This document shows, one piece after another, positions 16,832 to 25,428 of a stretch of 64,000 nucleotides of DNA; positions within the stretch are counted from its first letter, which is position 1; each line of letters starts with the position of its first letter. A program made the translations under genes and the position numbers. This DNA comes from Desulfofustis sp. PB-SRB1 (GTDB lineage: Bacteria > Desulfobacterota > Desulfobulbia > Desulfobulbales > Desulfocapsaceae): NCBI GenBank assembly GCA_016722945.1, contig JAEQMT010000059.1, positions 248,001-312,000 on the forward strand, written 5' to 3'. The notes beneath the pieces are model-generated. The model did not search any database. It had not been told where the DNA came from and saw only the letters and a program-made list of their open reading frames with translations.

Positions 16832-17886
16832 GAGAGCAGCAGGGAAGAGGGTGTGCAAAACTCATCATTATGCTTGCCGCGACGTTATTGTTCGCTGGCT
16901 GTGGGGTCAAAACCGATCCGGTGCCGCCGGCGAGCGTGGCGCCTGAAGCCATTGTCGATTTGCGTTATGAGATCGATGAAGGCGGAGTGCGTTTGACCTG
17001 GACGTTTCCCGACAGAACAATCAACGGGGACAACATTTCCTCTATTTCCGCCTTTGATGTCTACCGGGCGGTAGTGGACCTTGATGGGTTGTGCGATACC
17101 TGTCCAATCCCATTTGGTGAGCCGACCGAGATTGATGGCGGCGAGACCTCGGTGGCCGGCAAAAGGCGGATGGGTGAGTACCGCACCTCGCTGCTGCGCT
17201 CCGATCACAAATATTTCTATAAAATACGGGCGCGTAACAGCTGGTGGGCGGCCAGTGACGATTCCAATATCGTTTCTTTTATCTGGCATGTACCGGCCAG
17301 CCCGCCGGTTTCGATCAGCGCCGCCGCCTCCGACACGCGGATCAGCCTGAGCTGGCCGCCGGTCACCACCCTGCTCGATGGCCGTCCGGCTGAAGGTGCC
17401 ATCAGCTATCGGGTTTTGCGCAGTGAAAACGGCAAAGAATTTGAACCGCTGACGGAGCCGCTCGCGGAGACCGGTTTTATCGATATCCAGGTGGTCAACG
17501 GGCGTAAATATTTCTATAAGGTACAAAGTCTGCTCACCTATCGTGACAATGTCATTGACGGCGGGATCAGCAGGGTGATTGCCGCGGTTCCTCTGGATAT
17601 GACGCCGCCGCAACCGCCCACCGGGATCAGGGCGGTGCGTACCGGCAGCGGCATAAAGGTGTTCTGGGAGCCGGGGGTTGATCCCGAGGTTGCCGGCTAT
17701 CGGGTGTATCGACGGCTGGCGGGTGAAACCGAAGCGGTTCTGGTGGGTGAAGTGGAATCCATTTATAATATCTTTGACGATAGAGATATAGATGCCGGCG
17801 CCACCGTTTACTATTCGGTATCGGCCTTTGATCAGGCTCAGCCGGCGAACGAATCAGAACGTTCAGCGGAGGTATCGCCACGCTGA
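16828..17886 (+). CDS. Outer-membrane-type lipoprotein with fibronectin type III repeats, LptM-like N-terminus
   Basis: The 352-residue protein has a short basic start, a hydrophobic segment and the lipobox LFAGC near residues 22-26, followed by GVKTDPVPP, which resembles the start of the small LptM/YifL lipoproteins. The rest is built from fibronectin type III-like modules: repeated SYRVLRSENGKE / GYRVYRRLAG strands and two RKYFYK or HKYFYK motifs. Three modules can be traced (about residues 45-150, 155-255 and 260-350). It overlaps argH and runs up to dapF, the same neighbour as yifL in E. coli. Its role is unknown; a scaffold or LPS-assembly helper is inference. Confidence 0.75.
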   Translation: MREQQGRGCAKLIIMLAATLLFAGCGVKTDPVPPASVAPEAIVDLRYEIDEGGVRLTWTFPDRTINGDNISSISAFDVYRAVVDLDGLCDTCPIPFGEPTEIDGGETSVAGKRRMGEYRTSLLRSDHKYFYKIRARNSWWAASDDSNIVSFIWHVPASPPVSISAAASDTRISLSWPPVTTLLDGRPAEGAISYRVLRSENGKEFEPLTEPLAETGFIDIQVVNGRKYFYKVQSLLTYRDNVIDGGISRVIAAVPLDMTPPQPPTGIRAVRTGSGIKVFWEPGVDPEVAGYRVYRRLAGETEAVLVGEVESIYNIFDDRDIDAGATVYYSVSAFDQAQPANESERSAEVSPR

Positions 17887-17917
17887 ACAGACGTCGATAC
17901 GGGTGGGGCGATTGCTG

Positions 17918-18745
17918 ATGGATTTGCCATTTCCCATCGCATTTACCAAAATGAGCGGGGCGGGAAACGATTTTGTCGTCCTCGATCATCGGTTGCGATA
18001 TATCGCCGTCGCCCACCAGCCGGAATTTGCCCGACTGATCTGCCGGCGCCGTTTCAGTGCCGGTGCCGACGGGTTGGTGCTGCTTGAAGATGGTGCGGGA
18101 GCGGATTTTGGCTGGCATTTTTACAACTCCGACGGCTCCCGTGCCGAGATGTGCGGCAATGCCGCCCGGTGCGCGGCGCGGTTTGCCCATGTACGCGGCC
18201 TTGCCGGGCGGGACATGTCTTTTGTCACCGATGCCGGGATCATTGAGGCTCATATAGAAAATGATATGCAGGTATCGGTGAAAATGACGGAGCCCGCGGG
18301 CTTTTGCCAGGGCGCTGAAATCCTTCTCGACGAGCAGCCGGTGACTCCCTATTTCATCAACACCGGTGTTCCCCATGCGGTGATTTTTACCGAGGCGGAG
18401 CAGGCACCGGTTACACGATGGGGGGCGCTGGTAAGGCATCATCATCAATTTGGTGCAGCCGGTACCAATGTCAATTTTGTTGCCCGCGGCGATGACGACA
18501 GCCTCTTTGTGAGGACCTACGAGCGCGGCGTGGAGGCTGAAACCATGGCGTGCGGCACCGGCATCGTGGCGGCTGCGCTGGTGGCCGAGCGTTGTGGTAT
18601 GGTAAGGTTGCCGGTGGCGGTACAATCCGCCGGTGGCAGCAGGCTGGAAGTCTCGGCTGATACGGGGGGGGTGTTTCTGCGTGGTGAGGCCCGTTTTATT
18701 TATGACGGATCGTTATCGGATGAGGCTTTTAGTTGGGATGGATAA
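17918..18745 (+). CDS. dapF: Diaminopimelate epimerase
   Basis: The 275-residue enzyme converts LL- to meso-diaminopimelate for lysine and peptidoglycan. The two catalytic cysteines are Cys79 in EMCGNAARC and about Cys212 in ETMACGTG; the N-terminal KMSGAGNDF is also typical. The start at 17918 is chosen because GGGTGGGG precedes it and the family N-terminus begins there; an earlier in-frame ATG at 17792 lies inside the lipoprotein gene. lysA, often found between argH and dapF, is not here. Confidence 0.95.
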   Translation: MDLPFPIAFTKMSGAGNDFVVLDHRLRYIAVAHQPEFARLICRRRFSAGADGLVLLEDGAGADFGWHFYNSDGSRAEMCGNAARCAARFAHVRGLAGRDMSFVTDAGIIEAHIENDMQVSVKMTEPAGFCQGAEILLDEQPVTPYFINTGVPHAVIFTEAEQAPVTRWGALVRHHHQFGAAGTNVNFVARGDDDSLFVRTYERGVEAETMACGTGIVAAALVAERCGMVRLPVAVQSAGGSRLEVSADTGGVFLRGEARFIYDGSLSDEAFSWDG

Positions 18746-18783
18746 TAAATAAACGAAGCGTGTGGACACCAGGGAGGGGCAAT

Positions 18784-19668
18784 ATGAAACGGTTTAACGG
18801 TGCGTTAACGGCGCTGGTGACGCCATTTATCGATGGCCGGCTCGATGAACAGGGGTTGGTCGATCTTATCGAATTTCAAATCAACGGTAACATTCACGGC
18901 ATCGTTCCGTGCGGCACCACCGGTGAGTCGGCAACACTTGATTTTGCCGAGCATAAGCGGGTTATCGACATAACGGTAAAAACGGTCAATGGGCGGGTGC
19001 CGGTCATCGCCGGCACCGGCGCCAACAGCACCATCGAGGCAATTGAACTGACCCAGTCGGCACAAGAGAGCGGCGCCGACGCGGTGCTCTCCGTTGCGCC
19101 CTACTACAACAAGCCGAGCCAGGAAGGGCTGTATCAACATTTCAAGGCTATTACCGAGGCCGTTGATATACCCATGTTTCTCTATAATGTCCCGGGACGC
19201 ACGGTAATCCATATTGAACCGCGGACGGTGGCACGGCTCGCTCAACTGGAAAAGATTGTGGGCATCAAGGAGGCGTGCGGCAATCTGGCGCAGATCAGCG
19301 ATGTGATCCGCTGGTGCCCGGATGATTTTATCGTATTATCAGGTGATGATTTCACCGCCCTGCCCACTGTTTACATGGGCGGCAAAGGGGTTATTTCGGT
19401 GGTCTCAAACCTCGATCCGGACGGCATGGCGAAGATGATAGAGGCCGGTTTGCAGGGCGATATTGCCGCTGCCAACGGTGAACATTACCGGCTCTTTGAC
19501 TTGATGAAGCTGATGTTCGCGTCCCCGAGTCCGGGGCCGGCTAAGAAGGGGCTGGAGATGATGGGTAAGATACGCGACTGCAATCCGCGTCTGCCGATGA
19601 CGGCGCCCGATGAATCCACCACCGAAGCCCTGCGCACCGAAATGGTGCGACTTGGGATGCTCGCCTAG
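18784..19668 (+). CDS. dapA: 4-Hydroxy-tetrahydrodipicolinate synthase
   Basis: The 294-residue aldolase condenses pyruvate with aspartate semialdehyde. The Schiff-base lysine is Lys162 in GIKEACGN and the relay tyrosine Tyr134 in YNVPGRT; GTTGESATL binds substrate near residue 44. The ATG at 18784 follows GGGAGGGG closely and gives the family's usual start (MKRFNGALTAL), so the upstream ATG at 18733 inside dapF is not used. dapB follows within 20 bp. Confidence 0.97.
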   Translation: MKRFNGALTALVTPFIDGRLDEQGLVDLIEFQINGNIHGIVPCGTTGESATLDFAEHKRVIDITVKTVNGRVPVIAGTGANSTIEAIELTQSAQESGADAVLSVAPYYNKPSQEGLYQHFKAITEAVDIPMFLYNVPGRTVIHIEPRTVARLAQLEKIVGIKEACGNLAQISDVIRWCPDDFIVLSGDDFTALPTVYMGGKGVISVVSNLDPDGMAKMIEAGLQGDIAAANGEHYRLFDLMKLMFASPSPGPAKKGLEMMGKIRDCNPRLPMTAPDESTTEALRTEMVRLGMLA

Positions 19669-19686
19669 CAGGTGGAGGTGGATGAG

Positions 19687-20496
19687 ATGATCAATGTTAT
19701 CGTAGCCGGTGCGGCCGGACGCATGGGCAGGCGCATCGGCTACATGGTGTCCCATCATCCTCGACTGCGCTATGCGGCCGCGTTTGAGTCGCCCGGCCAC
19801 AGCGGTGTCGGCGCCGATGCCGGAGAGCTTGCCGGGGTGGAAAGCAACGGTGTGATCGTTGCCGAATCGCTCGCCTCGGTTATTAACGAAGGCGATGTGC
19901 TTATCGATTTCACCCATCCCCAGGCGACCATGGAGTTTGCCCGTCAGGCAGCCGCCACTGGTGTGGCCATGGTTATCGGCACCACCGGGCTCAGTGATGC
20001 ACAGCGGGACGAGCTTGCCGAATTGAGCGCTCATTTTCCCTGTGTGCAGGCGCCGAACATGTCGGTGTGCGTCAACGTCTTGTTTAAGGTGGTGCACAAG
20101 GTGGCCGCTGTGTTGGGGCCCGATTATGACGTGGAAATCCTCGAGGCGCACCATAAGATGAAAAAGGACGCCCCCAGCGGTACTGCCCTGAAACTCGGCG
20201 AGCTTGCCGCCGAGGCGGTGGGAGCGAATCTTGCCGAGGTCGGTGTACGCGCCCGCGATGGGCTGATTGGTGAACGCAAACCGGGTGAAATTGGTATTCA
20301 GACCATTCGCGCCGCCGATATCGTCGGCGAGCACACCGTCTACTTCGCCGGCCCCGGTGAACGATTGGAGCTTACCCACCGTGCCCACACGAGGGATCAT
20401 TTTGCCCGCGGGGCAACGGTGGCGGCGGCCTGGCTTGAGGGTAAGGGCAACGGACTCTATTCGATGTTTGACGTCCTTGAACTTGGTGAATTTTAA
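19687..20496 (+). CDS. dapB: 4-Hydroxy-tetrahydrodipicolinate reductase
   Basis: The 269-residue NAD(P)H-dependent reductase carries the Rossmann motif GAAGRMGRR near residue 8 and the catalytic block EAHHKMKKDAPSGTAL near residue 153. The ATG at 19687 is preceded by GGAGGT, so an in-frame GTG five codons earlier is less likely. It follows dapA and precedes folK in the same direction. Together dapF, dapA and dapB cover the middle and end of the diaminopimelate pathway. Confidence 0.95.
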   Translation: MINVIVAGAAGRMGRRIGYMVSHHPRLRYAAAFESPGHSGVGADAGELAGVESNGVIVAESLASVINEGDVLIDFTHPQATMEFARQAAATGVAMVIGTTGLSDAQRDELAELSAHFPCVQAPNMSVCVNVLFKVVHKVAAVLGPDYDVEILEAHHKMKKDAPSGTALKLGELAAEAVGANLAEVGVRARDGLIGERKPGEIGIQTIRAADIVGEHTVYFAGPGERLELTHRAHTRDHFARGATVAAAWLEGKGNGLYSMFDVLELGEF

Positions 20497-20516
20497 ATGT
20501 CGATGGGATTGTTACC

Positions 20517-21137
20517 GTGACGGGAGGGCAGATCGACGAGCCGGTTGCGGCCATCATCGGTTTGGGCGCCAACCAGGGAGATCGCTTTGCTACCCTGCTG
20601 GCGGCCTGGGGTTTGCTGGGCAGTCATGGACAAATCAGTACGGAACTGCTTTCCCGGCCCTTTATCAGTGAACCGGTGGAGATGGACAGCAGTGCACCCT
20701 TCGTCAATGCGGCGGGCAAAATTCGCACTAGCCTGGGCGCCTCTGCCCTGCTTGCGGTGCTGCATGAGACGGAGCAGTGCCTCGGACGAACCCGGGAACG
20801 CCAAACCAAGCGGTATCAGGATCGAACCATTGATCTTGATCTGATCTATTATGGCGACGCCTGTATCAGATCTTCTGAGCTCATTGTTCCGCACCCGCGT
20901 CTGGTTGAGCGGTTATTCGTGCTGGCGCCGCTGATCGAGATTGACGCTGGGATGATAGACCCGCTGCGGGGCTGTTCCGTTGGTGAGTTGCATCGGCGTC
21001 TGGTGGCGCGGATAAGCAAAGGGGAGATTGCCTCCCAGGAGATTGCCGCCACACTCTGGCCGGAGTCGTCAGATGAGGATGATGTTCTTGCCGACACGGC
21101 GCAAACCATAAACAGTAAAGGGCGAGGGAGCCGGTGA
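20517..21137 (+). CDS. folK: 2-Amino-4-hydroxy-6-hydroxymethyldihydropteridine pyrophosphokinase
   Basis: The 206-residue enzyme transfers pyrophosphate to hydroxymethyl-dihydropterin in folate synthesis. It begins with GLGANQGDR near residue 16 and has the HPPK signature RYQDRTIDLDLIYYGD. A GTG start at 20517 is the only start before the conserved region. A C-terminal extension of about 40 residues beyond the normal end is unassigned. The stop overlaps the next gene by four bases. Confidence 0.92.
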   Translation: MTGGQIDEPVAAIIGLGANQGDRFATLLAAWGLLGSHGQISTELLSRPFISEPVEMDSSAPFVNAAGKIRTSLGASALLAVLHETEQCLGRTRERQTKRYQDRTIDLDLIYYGDACIRSSELIVPHPRLVERLFVLAPLIEIDAGMIDPLRGCSVGELHRRLVARISKGEIASQEIAATLWPESSDEDDVLADTAQTINSKGRGSR

Positions 21138-21400
21138 TAGTGCTGCGATTTATTGTTCTGGCGATTCTGTTGTATATCGGGTACCGCCTCATTGCGGCCA
21201 ATTTCAAGTCAAAAAAGGCCGATGAAGAACCAGAGCACTCCGGTGAACCGGGCAAGATAACCGACGTCCTGGTGGAATGCCCCTGTGGTCGACTGGTGCC
21301 CAGGCAGCAGGCTTACGAACTTGATCATGACGGCGAGATCAGGTATTTTTGCAGTGAAACCTGCCGTAATGAGTATGAATCAAAAGCGGAGGACAAGTAA
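21134..21400 (+). CDS. Small membrane-anchored zinc-ribbon protein (PP0621-like)
   Basis: The 88-residue product has one N-terminal membrane segment ([19 protein letters not shown]) and a C-terminal four-cysteine module (CPCGRLVP then [10 protein letters not shown]) likely to bind zinc, as in TRASH or PP0621-type proteins. It starts with GTG overlapping the folK stop, and its own stop overlaps the ATG of the aldolase, so it is translated within the operon. Its function is not known. Confidence 0.7.
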   Translation: MIVLRFIVLAILLYIGYRLIAANFKSKKADEEPEHSGEPGKITDVLVECPCGRLVPRQQAYELDHDGEIRYFCSETCRNEYESKAEDK

Positions 21401-22044
21401 TGAAGTTTTTTCTGGATACGGCAAACCTCGAAGAGATACGAAAGGGGGTGGCCATGGGCATGGTGGACGGGGTGACCACCAACCCATCGCTGGTGGCAAA
21501 AGAGTCGCGCCCCTTTACCACTATCCTCGAAGATATCTGCGCACTGGTAGGGGGACCGGTGAGCGCCGAGGTGGTAAGCACCGAGACCGAGGGGATGCTC
21601 GATGAGGCGCGAGAGCTTGCCAAGATCGGAGAGCAGATCGTGGTCAAAATACCGATGACGGTACCGGGCCTTACCGCGGTGCGGCGGCTTAGCGAGGAAA
21701 ATATCAAGACCAACGTAACCCTGGTTTTCTCCACCGCCCAGGCGCTGCTTGCCGCCAAAGCCGGGGCCAGCTTCGTTTCTCCATTTGTGGGACGGCTCGA
21801 TGATACCGGCCAGATCGGTATGGATCTGATTGGTGACATCATGAACGTCTATACCAATTACGATTTTGCCAGCGAGGTGATCGTCGCCAGTGTGCGCAAC
21901 CCCCTGCATGTTGTGGAAGCGGCCCTGCTGGGCGCCGATATTGCCACCATACCGTTTAAGGTGATCGGTCAGCTCGCCAAACACCCGCTCACCGATATCG
22001 GCCTGGACAAATTTCTGGCTGACTGGCAAAAACGCACCCAGTGA
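21400..22044 (+). CDS. Transaldolase / fructose-6-phosphate aldolase family
   Basis: The 214-residue protein has the short TalC/Fsa form. It starts [11 protein letters not shown], contains [12 protein letters not shown] and the Schiff-base lysine Lys83 in VVKIPMT. Small aldolases of this group act either as transaldolase in the pentose-phosphate pathway or as fructose-6-phosphate aldolase. The choice rests on an active-site residue that cannot be settled by reading alone. Its ATG overlaps the preceding stop codon. Confidence 0.9.
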   Translation: MKFFLDTANLEEIRKGVAMGMVDGVTTNPSLVAKESRPFTTILEDICALVGGPVSAEVVSTETEGMLDEARELAKIGEQIVVKIPMTVPGLTAVRRLSEENIKTNVTLVFSTAQALLAAKAGASFVSPFVGRLDDTGQIGMDLIGDIMNVYTNYDFASEVIVASVRNPLHVVEAALLGADIATIPFKVIGQLAKHPLTDIGLDKFLADWQKRTQ

Positions 22045-22063
22045 TCAGATCTCAGGTCAGCGG

Positions 22064-22750
22064 ATGAATGTGCGAAGATGGCTGCTGCTGCTCATCCTGG
22101 GGGCGCTAATTAGTGGTTTTACGACTGAAGAATCCGACGCCCAGGCCTCTATCTATGTCTGTGACGACGGCATGGGCAATCTGCATTTCACCAATTTGCC
22201 ACAGTCCGCCGATTGCCGGGTTTTTCGCCATAAACCGCCACGGGTTGGCCCGGTGCATAACTCCACCCGGGCCGGTAAAAAAAGTCCATCCATACCCTCA
22301 TCCGCGGCACCGTTCACTGCTCTGATCAACCATTTTGCCTCCCGTTTCGATCTTGACCCGCATCTGGTGGCGGCAATTATCCAGGCCGAATCAAATTTTG
22401 ATCCCAAGGCGGTTTCCGCCCGGGGCGCCCAGGGATTGATGCAGCTCATGCCGGATACCGCCCGGGAGTTGATGGTCCAAGATCCATTCGACCCGGCCCA
22501 GAATATCGAGGGCGGAACGCGCTATCTGCGCAGCCTGCTGGACACCTTTGAGGGTGACCTCACCCTTTCCATTGCGGCCTACAATGCCGGTCCCACCATA
22601 GTCGGCGAAATCAGAAAGGTGCCGCCGTACCCTGAGACGCGCACCTACGTGCAGCGGGTGCTTGATCAATACAAGGCATACGCCGGCGGGCGCACCATAC
22701 CACATAGAAAGCCGACTATTCGGGTTCGTGACATAATGACCGTCCAGTAG
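22064..22750 (+). CDS. Lytic murein transglycosylase (SLT domain) with DUF4124
   Basis: The 228-residue exported protein starts with a signal peptide (WLLLLILGALISGF), followed by a short DUF4124-like domain (IYVCDDGMGNLHFTN) and a C-terminal SLT lysozyme-like domain. Catalytic Glu109 lies in IQAESNFDP; GAQGLMQLMPDTA and AYNAGPT complete the family motifs. It cuts peptidoglycan glycan strands in the periplasm. It fits the local theme of cell-wall precursor (dap) and phospholipid (pgsA) genes. Confidence 0.92.
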   Translation: MNVRRWLLLLILGALISGFTTEESDAQASIYVCDDGMGNLHFTNLPQSADCRVFRHKPPRVGPVHNSTRAGKKSPSIPSSAAPFTALINHFASRFDLDPHLVAAIIQAESNFDPKAVSARGAQGLMQLMPDTARELMVQDPFDPAQNIEGGTRYLRSLLDTFEGDLTLSIAAYNAGPTIVGEIRKVPPYPETRTYVQRVLDQYKAYAGGRTIPHRKPTIRVRDIMTVQ

Positions 22751-22762
22751 TTCCAACACATT

Positions 22763-23308
22763 GTGACCAATATCCCCAACATCCTCACCGGTTTCAGATT
22801 CGCCGTAATTCCGGTGCTGGCCATTCTGCTCATGGTACCGCAGCATGCCAGTGTGGAGGTGGCGGCGTTTGGTGTCTTCGTGGTGGCTGCCGTCACCGAT
22901 TTTTTCGACGGTTATCTGGCCCGTAAGCTGGGAGCGGAGACGGTACTGGGTAAACTGCTCGACCCGCTGGCCGACAAGGTGCTGGTCATCACGGCGCTGA
23001 TCATGCTGATTCCTCTCGGTAAAATCCCGGCCATTGCCAGTCTGGTCATTATCAGCCGTGAGGTTATCATTACCGGCCTGCGCGGCCTTGCCGCCTCCAG
23101 TGGGATTATCGTTCCGGCCGGGATGCTGGGCAAGATAAAAAGCACCCTGCAATACCTGGGCGTCGGCGTTCTCCTGCTGCCCGTCATCATCACCGGGCAA
23201 TATGAGATCGGCCGGGTGCTGGTCTACATCTCCCTGGTCATGGCCCTCTGGTCGGGTATCGACTACTGCTACCGGCTGCGCGAGGTTCTGTTCAAAGCAG
23301 CCGAATAG
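22763..23308 (+). CDS. pgsA: CDP-diacylglycerol-glycerol-3-phosphate 3-phosphatidyltransferase
   Basis: The 181-residue integral membrane enzyme makes phosphatidylglycerol-phosphate. The CDP-alcohol phosphotransferase motif is complete: Asp46, Asp49, Gly50 and Ala-Arg in DFFDGYLAR, then G in VLGK and Asp67/Asp71 in LLDPLADK. Several hydrophobic segments follow. A GTG start at 22763 fits the N-terminal NIPNILTGFR. It ends the long plus-strand series that began at argB. Confidence 0.93.
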   Translation: MTNIPNILTGFRFAVIPVLAILLMVPQHASVEVAAFGVFVVAAVTDFFDGYLARKLGAETVLGKLLDPLADKVLVITALIMLIPLGKIPAIASLVIISREVIITGLRGLAASSGIIVPAGMLGKIKSTLQYLGVGVLLLPVIITGQYEIGRVLVYISLVMALWSGIDYCYRLREVLFKAAE

Positions 23309-23394
23309 CGGCAGCCTCTTTTTACGGGGACAGTTTATTTATATCTTTTTGGTTGAGGTAAGTCTCATCCCGCCCCATACCAGATCGCACCGAA

Positions 23395-23422
23395 ATTATT
23401 TTGAGCATTCGCTCAAAATAAT
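23395..23422. promoter_or_regulatory. Perfect inverted repeat upstream of the DUF134 gene
   Basis: Arms of 12 bases (ATTATTTTGAGC and its exact complement) surround a 4-base centre ATTC. The site ends 60 bp before the DUF134 start codon. The core TGAGC-N4-GCTCA has the size and symmetry of an operator for a dimeric helix-turn-helix protein. As DUF134 proteins are helix-turn-helix proteins, autoregulation is the simplest reading. There is no T-run, so a terminator for pgsA is less likely. Confidence 0.6.
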
Positions 23423-23482
23423 CTTGACCCGACAAGCTGGGTTGATTAGGTTATGTGCAAATGCCCACAAACAAGGTGCCAT

Positions 23483-24040
23483 ATGCCACGCCCACGTAAA
23501 CGCAGAATGATCGATGCCGTACCCGGAGTATGCGGGTTTTCTCCCCGCCGCCAAACCAAACAGGAAGAACTGGTAATTTCGATGGAAGGAGTTGAGGCGA
23601 TACGGTTCAGTGATCGGGAAGGATTGTCTCAGGAAGAGGCGGCTGAGAAGATGAAAATTTCCCGACAGACCTATGGCCGGGTGCTGGCCGAGGCACGCCG
23701 GATTGTTGCCGAGGCACTGGTGACGGGCCGCGGGCTGCGGGTGGACGGCGGCAGTTTTGCGGTGCACGGTGATGAGGCGGTGGCTGAGCTCGATACCATT
23801 TCAAAACAGTCATTACAGGATGACCTGGATGACAAGGAGGAAGCACCCATGATCAATCAACAGCGTAAACAGATTTCAGAATCCGCTGCCACTGGCCCCG
23901 GTTCCGACTCCGGTGCCGGTAAAACCGTTCGGCAGGGTCGTGGACTCGGCCGAGGCGGTGGTAAAGGCAGGCGCGACGGCACCGGCGGCGGACAAGGCCG
24001 GGGTGGCGGTGGTTATGGTGGTCGTCGCCGACAATCTTGA
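23483..24040 (+). CDS. DUF134 (UPF0251) helix-turn-helix protein with Gly/Arg-rich tail
   Basis: The 185-residue protein has the DUF134 signature at its start (MPRPRKRRMIDAVPGV then FSPRR) and a sigma-70 region-4-like helix-turn-helix near residues 57-95 (SQEEAAEKMKISRQTYGRVL). Beyond residue about 125 it changes to a low-complexity tail rich in Gly, Arg and Gln. The ATG at 23483 gives the conserved start; an ATG ten codons upstream is in AT-rich leader. DUF134 genes in anaerobes commonly sit beside DUF5320 and NifX/NifB-like cofactor proteins, and a DUF5320 gene follows here. Confidence 0.85.
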   Translation: MPRPRKRRMIDAVPGVCGFSPRRQTKQEELVISMEGVEAIRFSDREGLSQEEAAEKMKISRQTYGRVLAEARRIVAEALVTGRGLRVDGGSFAVHGDEAVAELDTISKQSLQDDLDDKEEAPMINQQRKQISESAATGPGSDSGAGKTVRQGRGLGRGGGKGRRDGTGGGQGRGGGGYGGRRRQS

Positions 24041-24065
24041 TGGTATAGCAAAAAGGAGGTCTATC

Positions 24066-24251
24066 ATGCCTGGATTTGATGGAACCGGACCGCAAGGAAA
24101 CGGACCCATGAGTGGCGGACAGCGGGGAAGGTGCGGTATGAAAAGCAGACAAACTGACCAGTATGGAGCTGGAAGGTCTGGCCGTGGCGGCGGGGGAAGA
24201 TGCGGTCGTCGGCGGATGGGAAGGGAGGTGCCGGCAAAAGGTACCCAATAA
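24066..24251 (+). CDS. DUF5320 small glycine-rich protein
   Basis: A 61-residue product that starts MPGFDGTGPQGNGPMSGGQRG, the hallmark of DUF5320, followed by a Gly/Arg-rich end with three cysteines. It is preceded by a strong AAAGGAGGT. It lies 25 bp behind the DUF134 gene and is probably co-transcribed. Members are found next to iron-molybdenum-cofactor-type proteins in anaerobes; function unknown. Confidence 0.8.
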   Translation: MPGFDGTGPQGNGPMSGGQRGRCGMKSRQTDQYGAGRSGRGGGGRCGRRRMGREVPAKGTQ

Positions 24252-24256
24252 GCTAT

Positions 24257-24398
24257 GGGAAGCTTGGCATATGGCCCTTTCACCCAACCTCATCCTTGCA
24301 CATAAAATGGTATTCTCGGAGTATCAGTTATGTGGCTGAGGTAACATTGTTTTTCGCGCCCTGATCTTGAACGAAAAACCTCAGCGCTGAAGTTCTCC
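24257..24398 (+). repeat. Dispersed repeat family 1, degenerate copy 2
   Basis: It begins GGGAAGCTTGGCATATGGCC and keeps the CACCCAACCTCATC block, the TATCAG centre and CGCGCCCTGATCTTGAACGA, so it is a diverged copy of the repeat at 2761. The right end (near 24398) is poorly kept. It fills most of the 313-bp gap between the DUF5320 gene and the lyase gene; the remaining 166 bp show nothing recognisable. Confidence 0.6.
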
Positions 24399-24564
24399 AT
24401 AAGCGTGCGGCGGAGCCTCGCCATTGTGCCCGCCGCCGTTTGTCAGGTCATACGTATAAACAGCTTCATTTTCACAGACCTGTAGCCATGAGCGAGAGTA
24501 CTTGATACTATGGTGGTAGAGGACACCACCCATAAGGTTGTATACTCCAGAAGAGGATATCATC

Positions 24565-25428
24565 ATGGCAAAAAGTCGCGTACAAACCATCGTTGAACAG
24601 TTCGGCGCACTTACCTTTCCAGGCGTCTACGATACCTTATCGGCCAAGCTGGCTCAGCAGGCCGGTTTTTCCCTCGCCTTTATTTCCGGATATTCGGTGG
24701 CGGCCACCGCCATCGGTAAGCCGGACATGGGGTTTCTTACCCAGACCGAGATGGCTGAACGGGCACGCCATATCTGTGCCAGCGTCGACATCCCCATCAT
24801 CGTCGATGCCGATACCGGTTACGGCAACCCACTCAACGTTTACCGCACCATCGATGATCTGATCAACGCCGGCGCTGCCGGTTGTTTTCTCGAAGACCAG
24901 GTATGGCCGAAGAAGTGTGGTCATATGCGCGGCAAAAAGGTGGTGGATCGCCAGGAGTATCTGGATAAGATCAGCGCCGCGGTAGACGCCCGCGGTGACC
25001 GGGATTTTTTCATCGTTGCCCGTACCGATGCCGAGGCGGTGATTGGCCTGGACGAGGCTATTGCCCGGGTGCAGGCGGCACGGCAGGCGGGTGCCGATGC
25101 GAGCTTCGTGGAAGCACCCGGTTCCCTGGATCAGCTAAAAGAAATCGGTAAACGGGCGCCGGGCCCGATTGTCGCCAACATGATCGAGGGGGGGCTTACC
25201 CCGGTATTGTCCCGCGAAGAGTTGGCTGCCATGGGCTTCAACCTCATTCTCTATCCGCTCACCGCATTGTTCGGCGCGGCCCGGGTGATCAAGGATCTCT
25301 ACGAGACCCTCTACCGGGACGGCACCACTCAGGACGCGGCGGATAGTCTTGCCTCTTTTGCCCAATTTAACGAAATTATCGGTGTCGAAGAGCAGTATCG
25401 CCTGGCCGAACGGTTTGGGGTGAAATAG
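24565..25428 (+). CDS. Isocitrate lyase / PEP mutase superfamily enzyme (PrpB-like)
   Basis: The 287-residue TIM-barrel protein has the metal-binding DADTGYG at residues 81-87 and KKCGH at 116-120, where the cysteine is the acid/base of the lyase branch (methylisocitrate or dimethylmalate lyase, carboxyvinylphosphonate-mutase-like). FIVARTDA and IANM-type motifs follow. Which 2-methyl or 2-hydroxy acid it cleaves cannot be read from motifs. The start is the ATG of MAKSRVQ, with AGAGGAT before it. No propionate-cycle genes are nearby, so prpB is not assigned. Confidence 0.8.
   Translation: MAKSRVQTIVEQFGALTFPGVYDTLSAKLAQQAGFSLAFISGYSVAATAIGKPDMGFLTQTEMAERARHICASVDIPIIVDADTGYGNPLNVYRTIDDLINAGAAGCFLEDQVWPKKCGHMRGKKVVDRQEYLDKISAAVDARGDRDFFIVARTDAEAVIGLDEAIARVQAARQAGADASFVEAPGSLDQLKEIGKRAPGPIVANMIEGGLTPVLSREELAAMGFNLILYPLTALFGAARVIKDLYETLYRDGTTQDAADSLASFAQFNEIIGVEEQYRLAERFGVK

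Noticed and set aside
24565-25428. Calling the lyase gene prpB
   Set aside because: The KKCGH motif fits, but without prpC/prpD neighbours the substrate is open.
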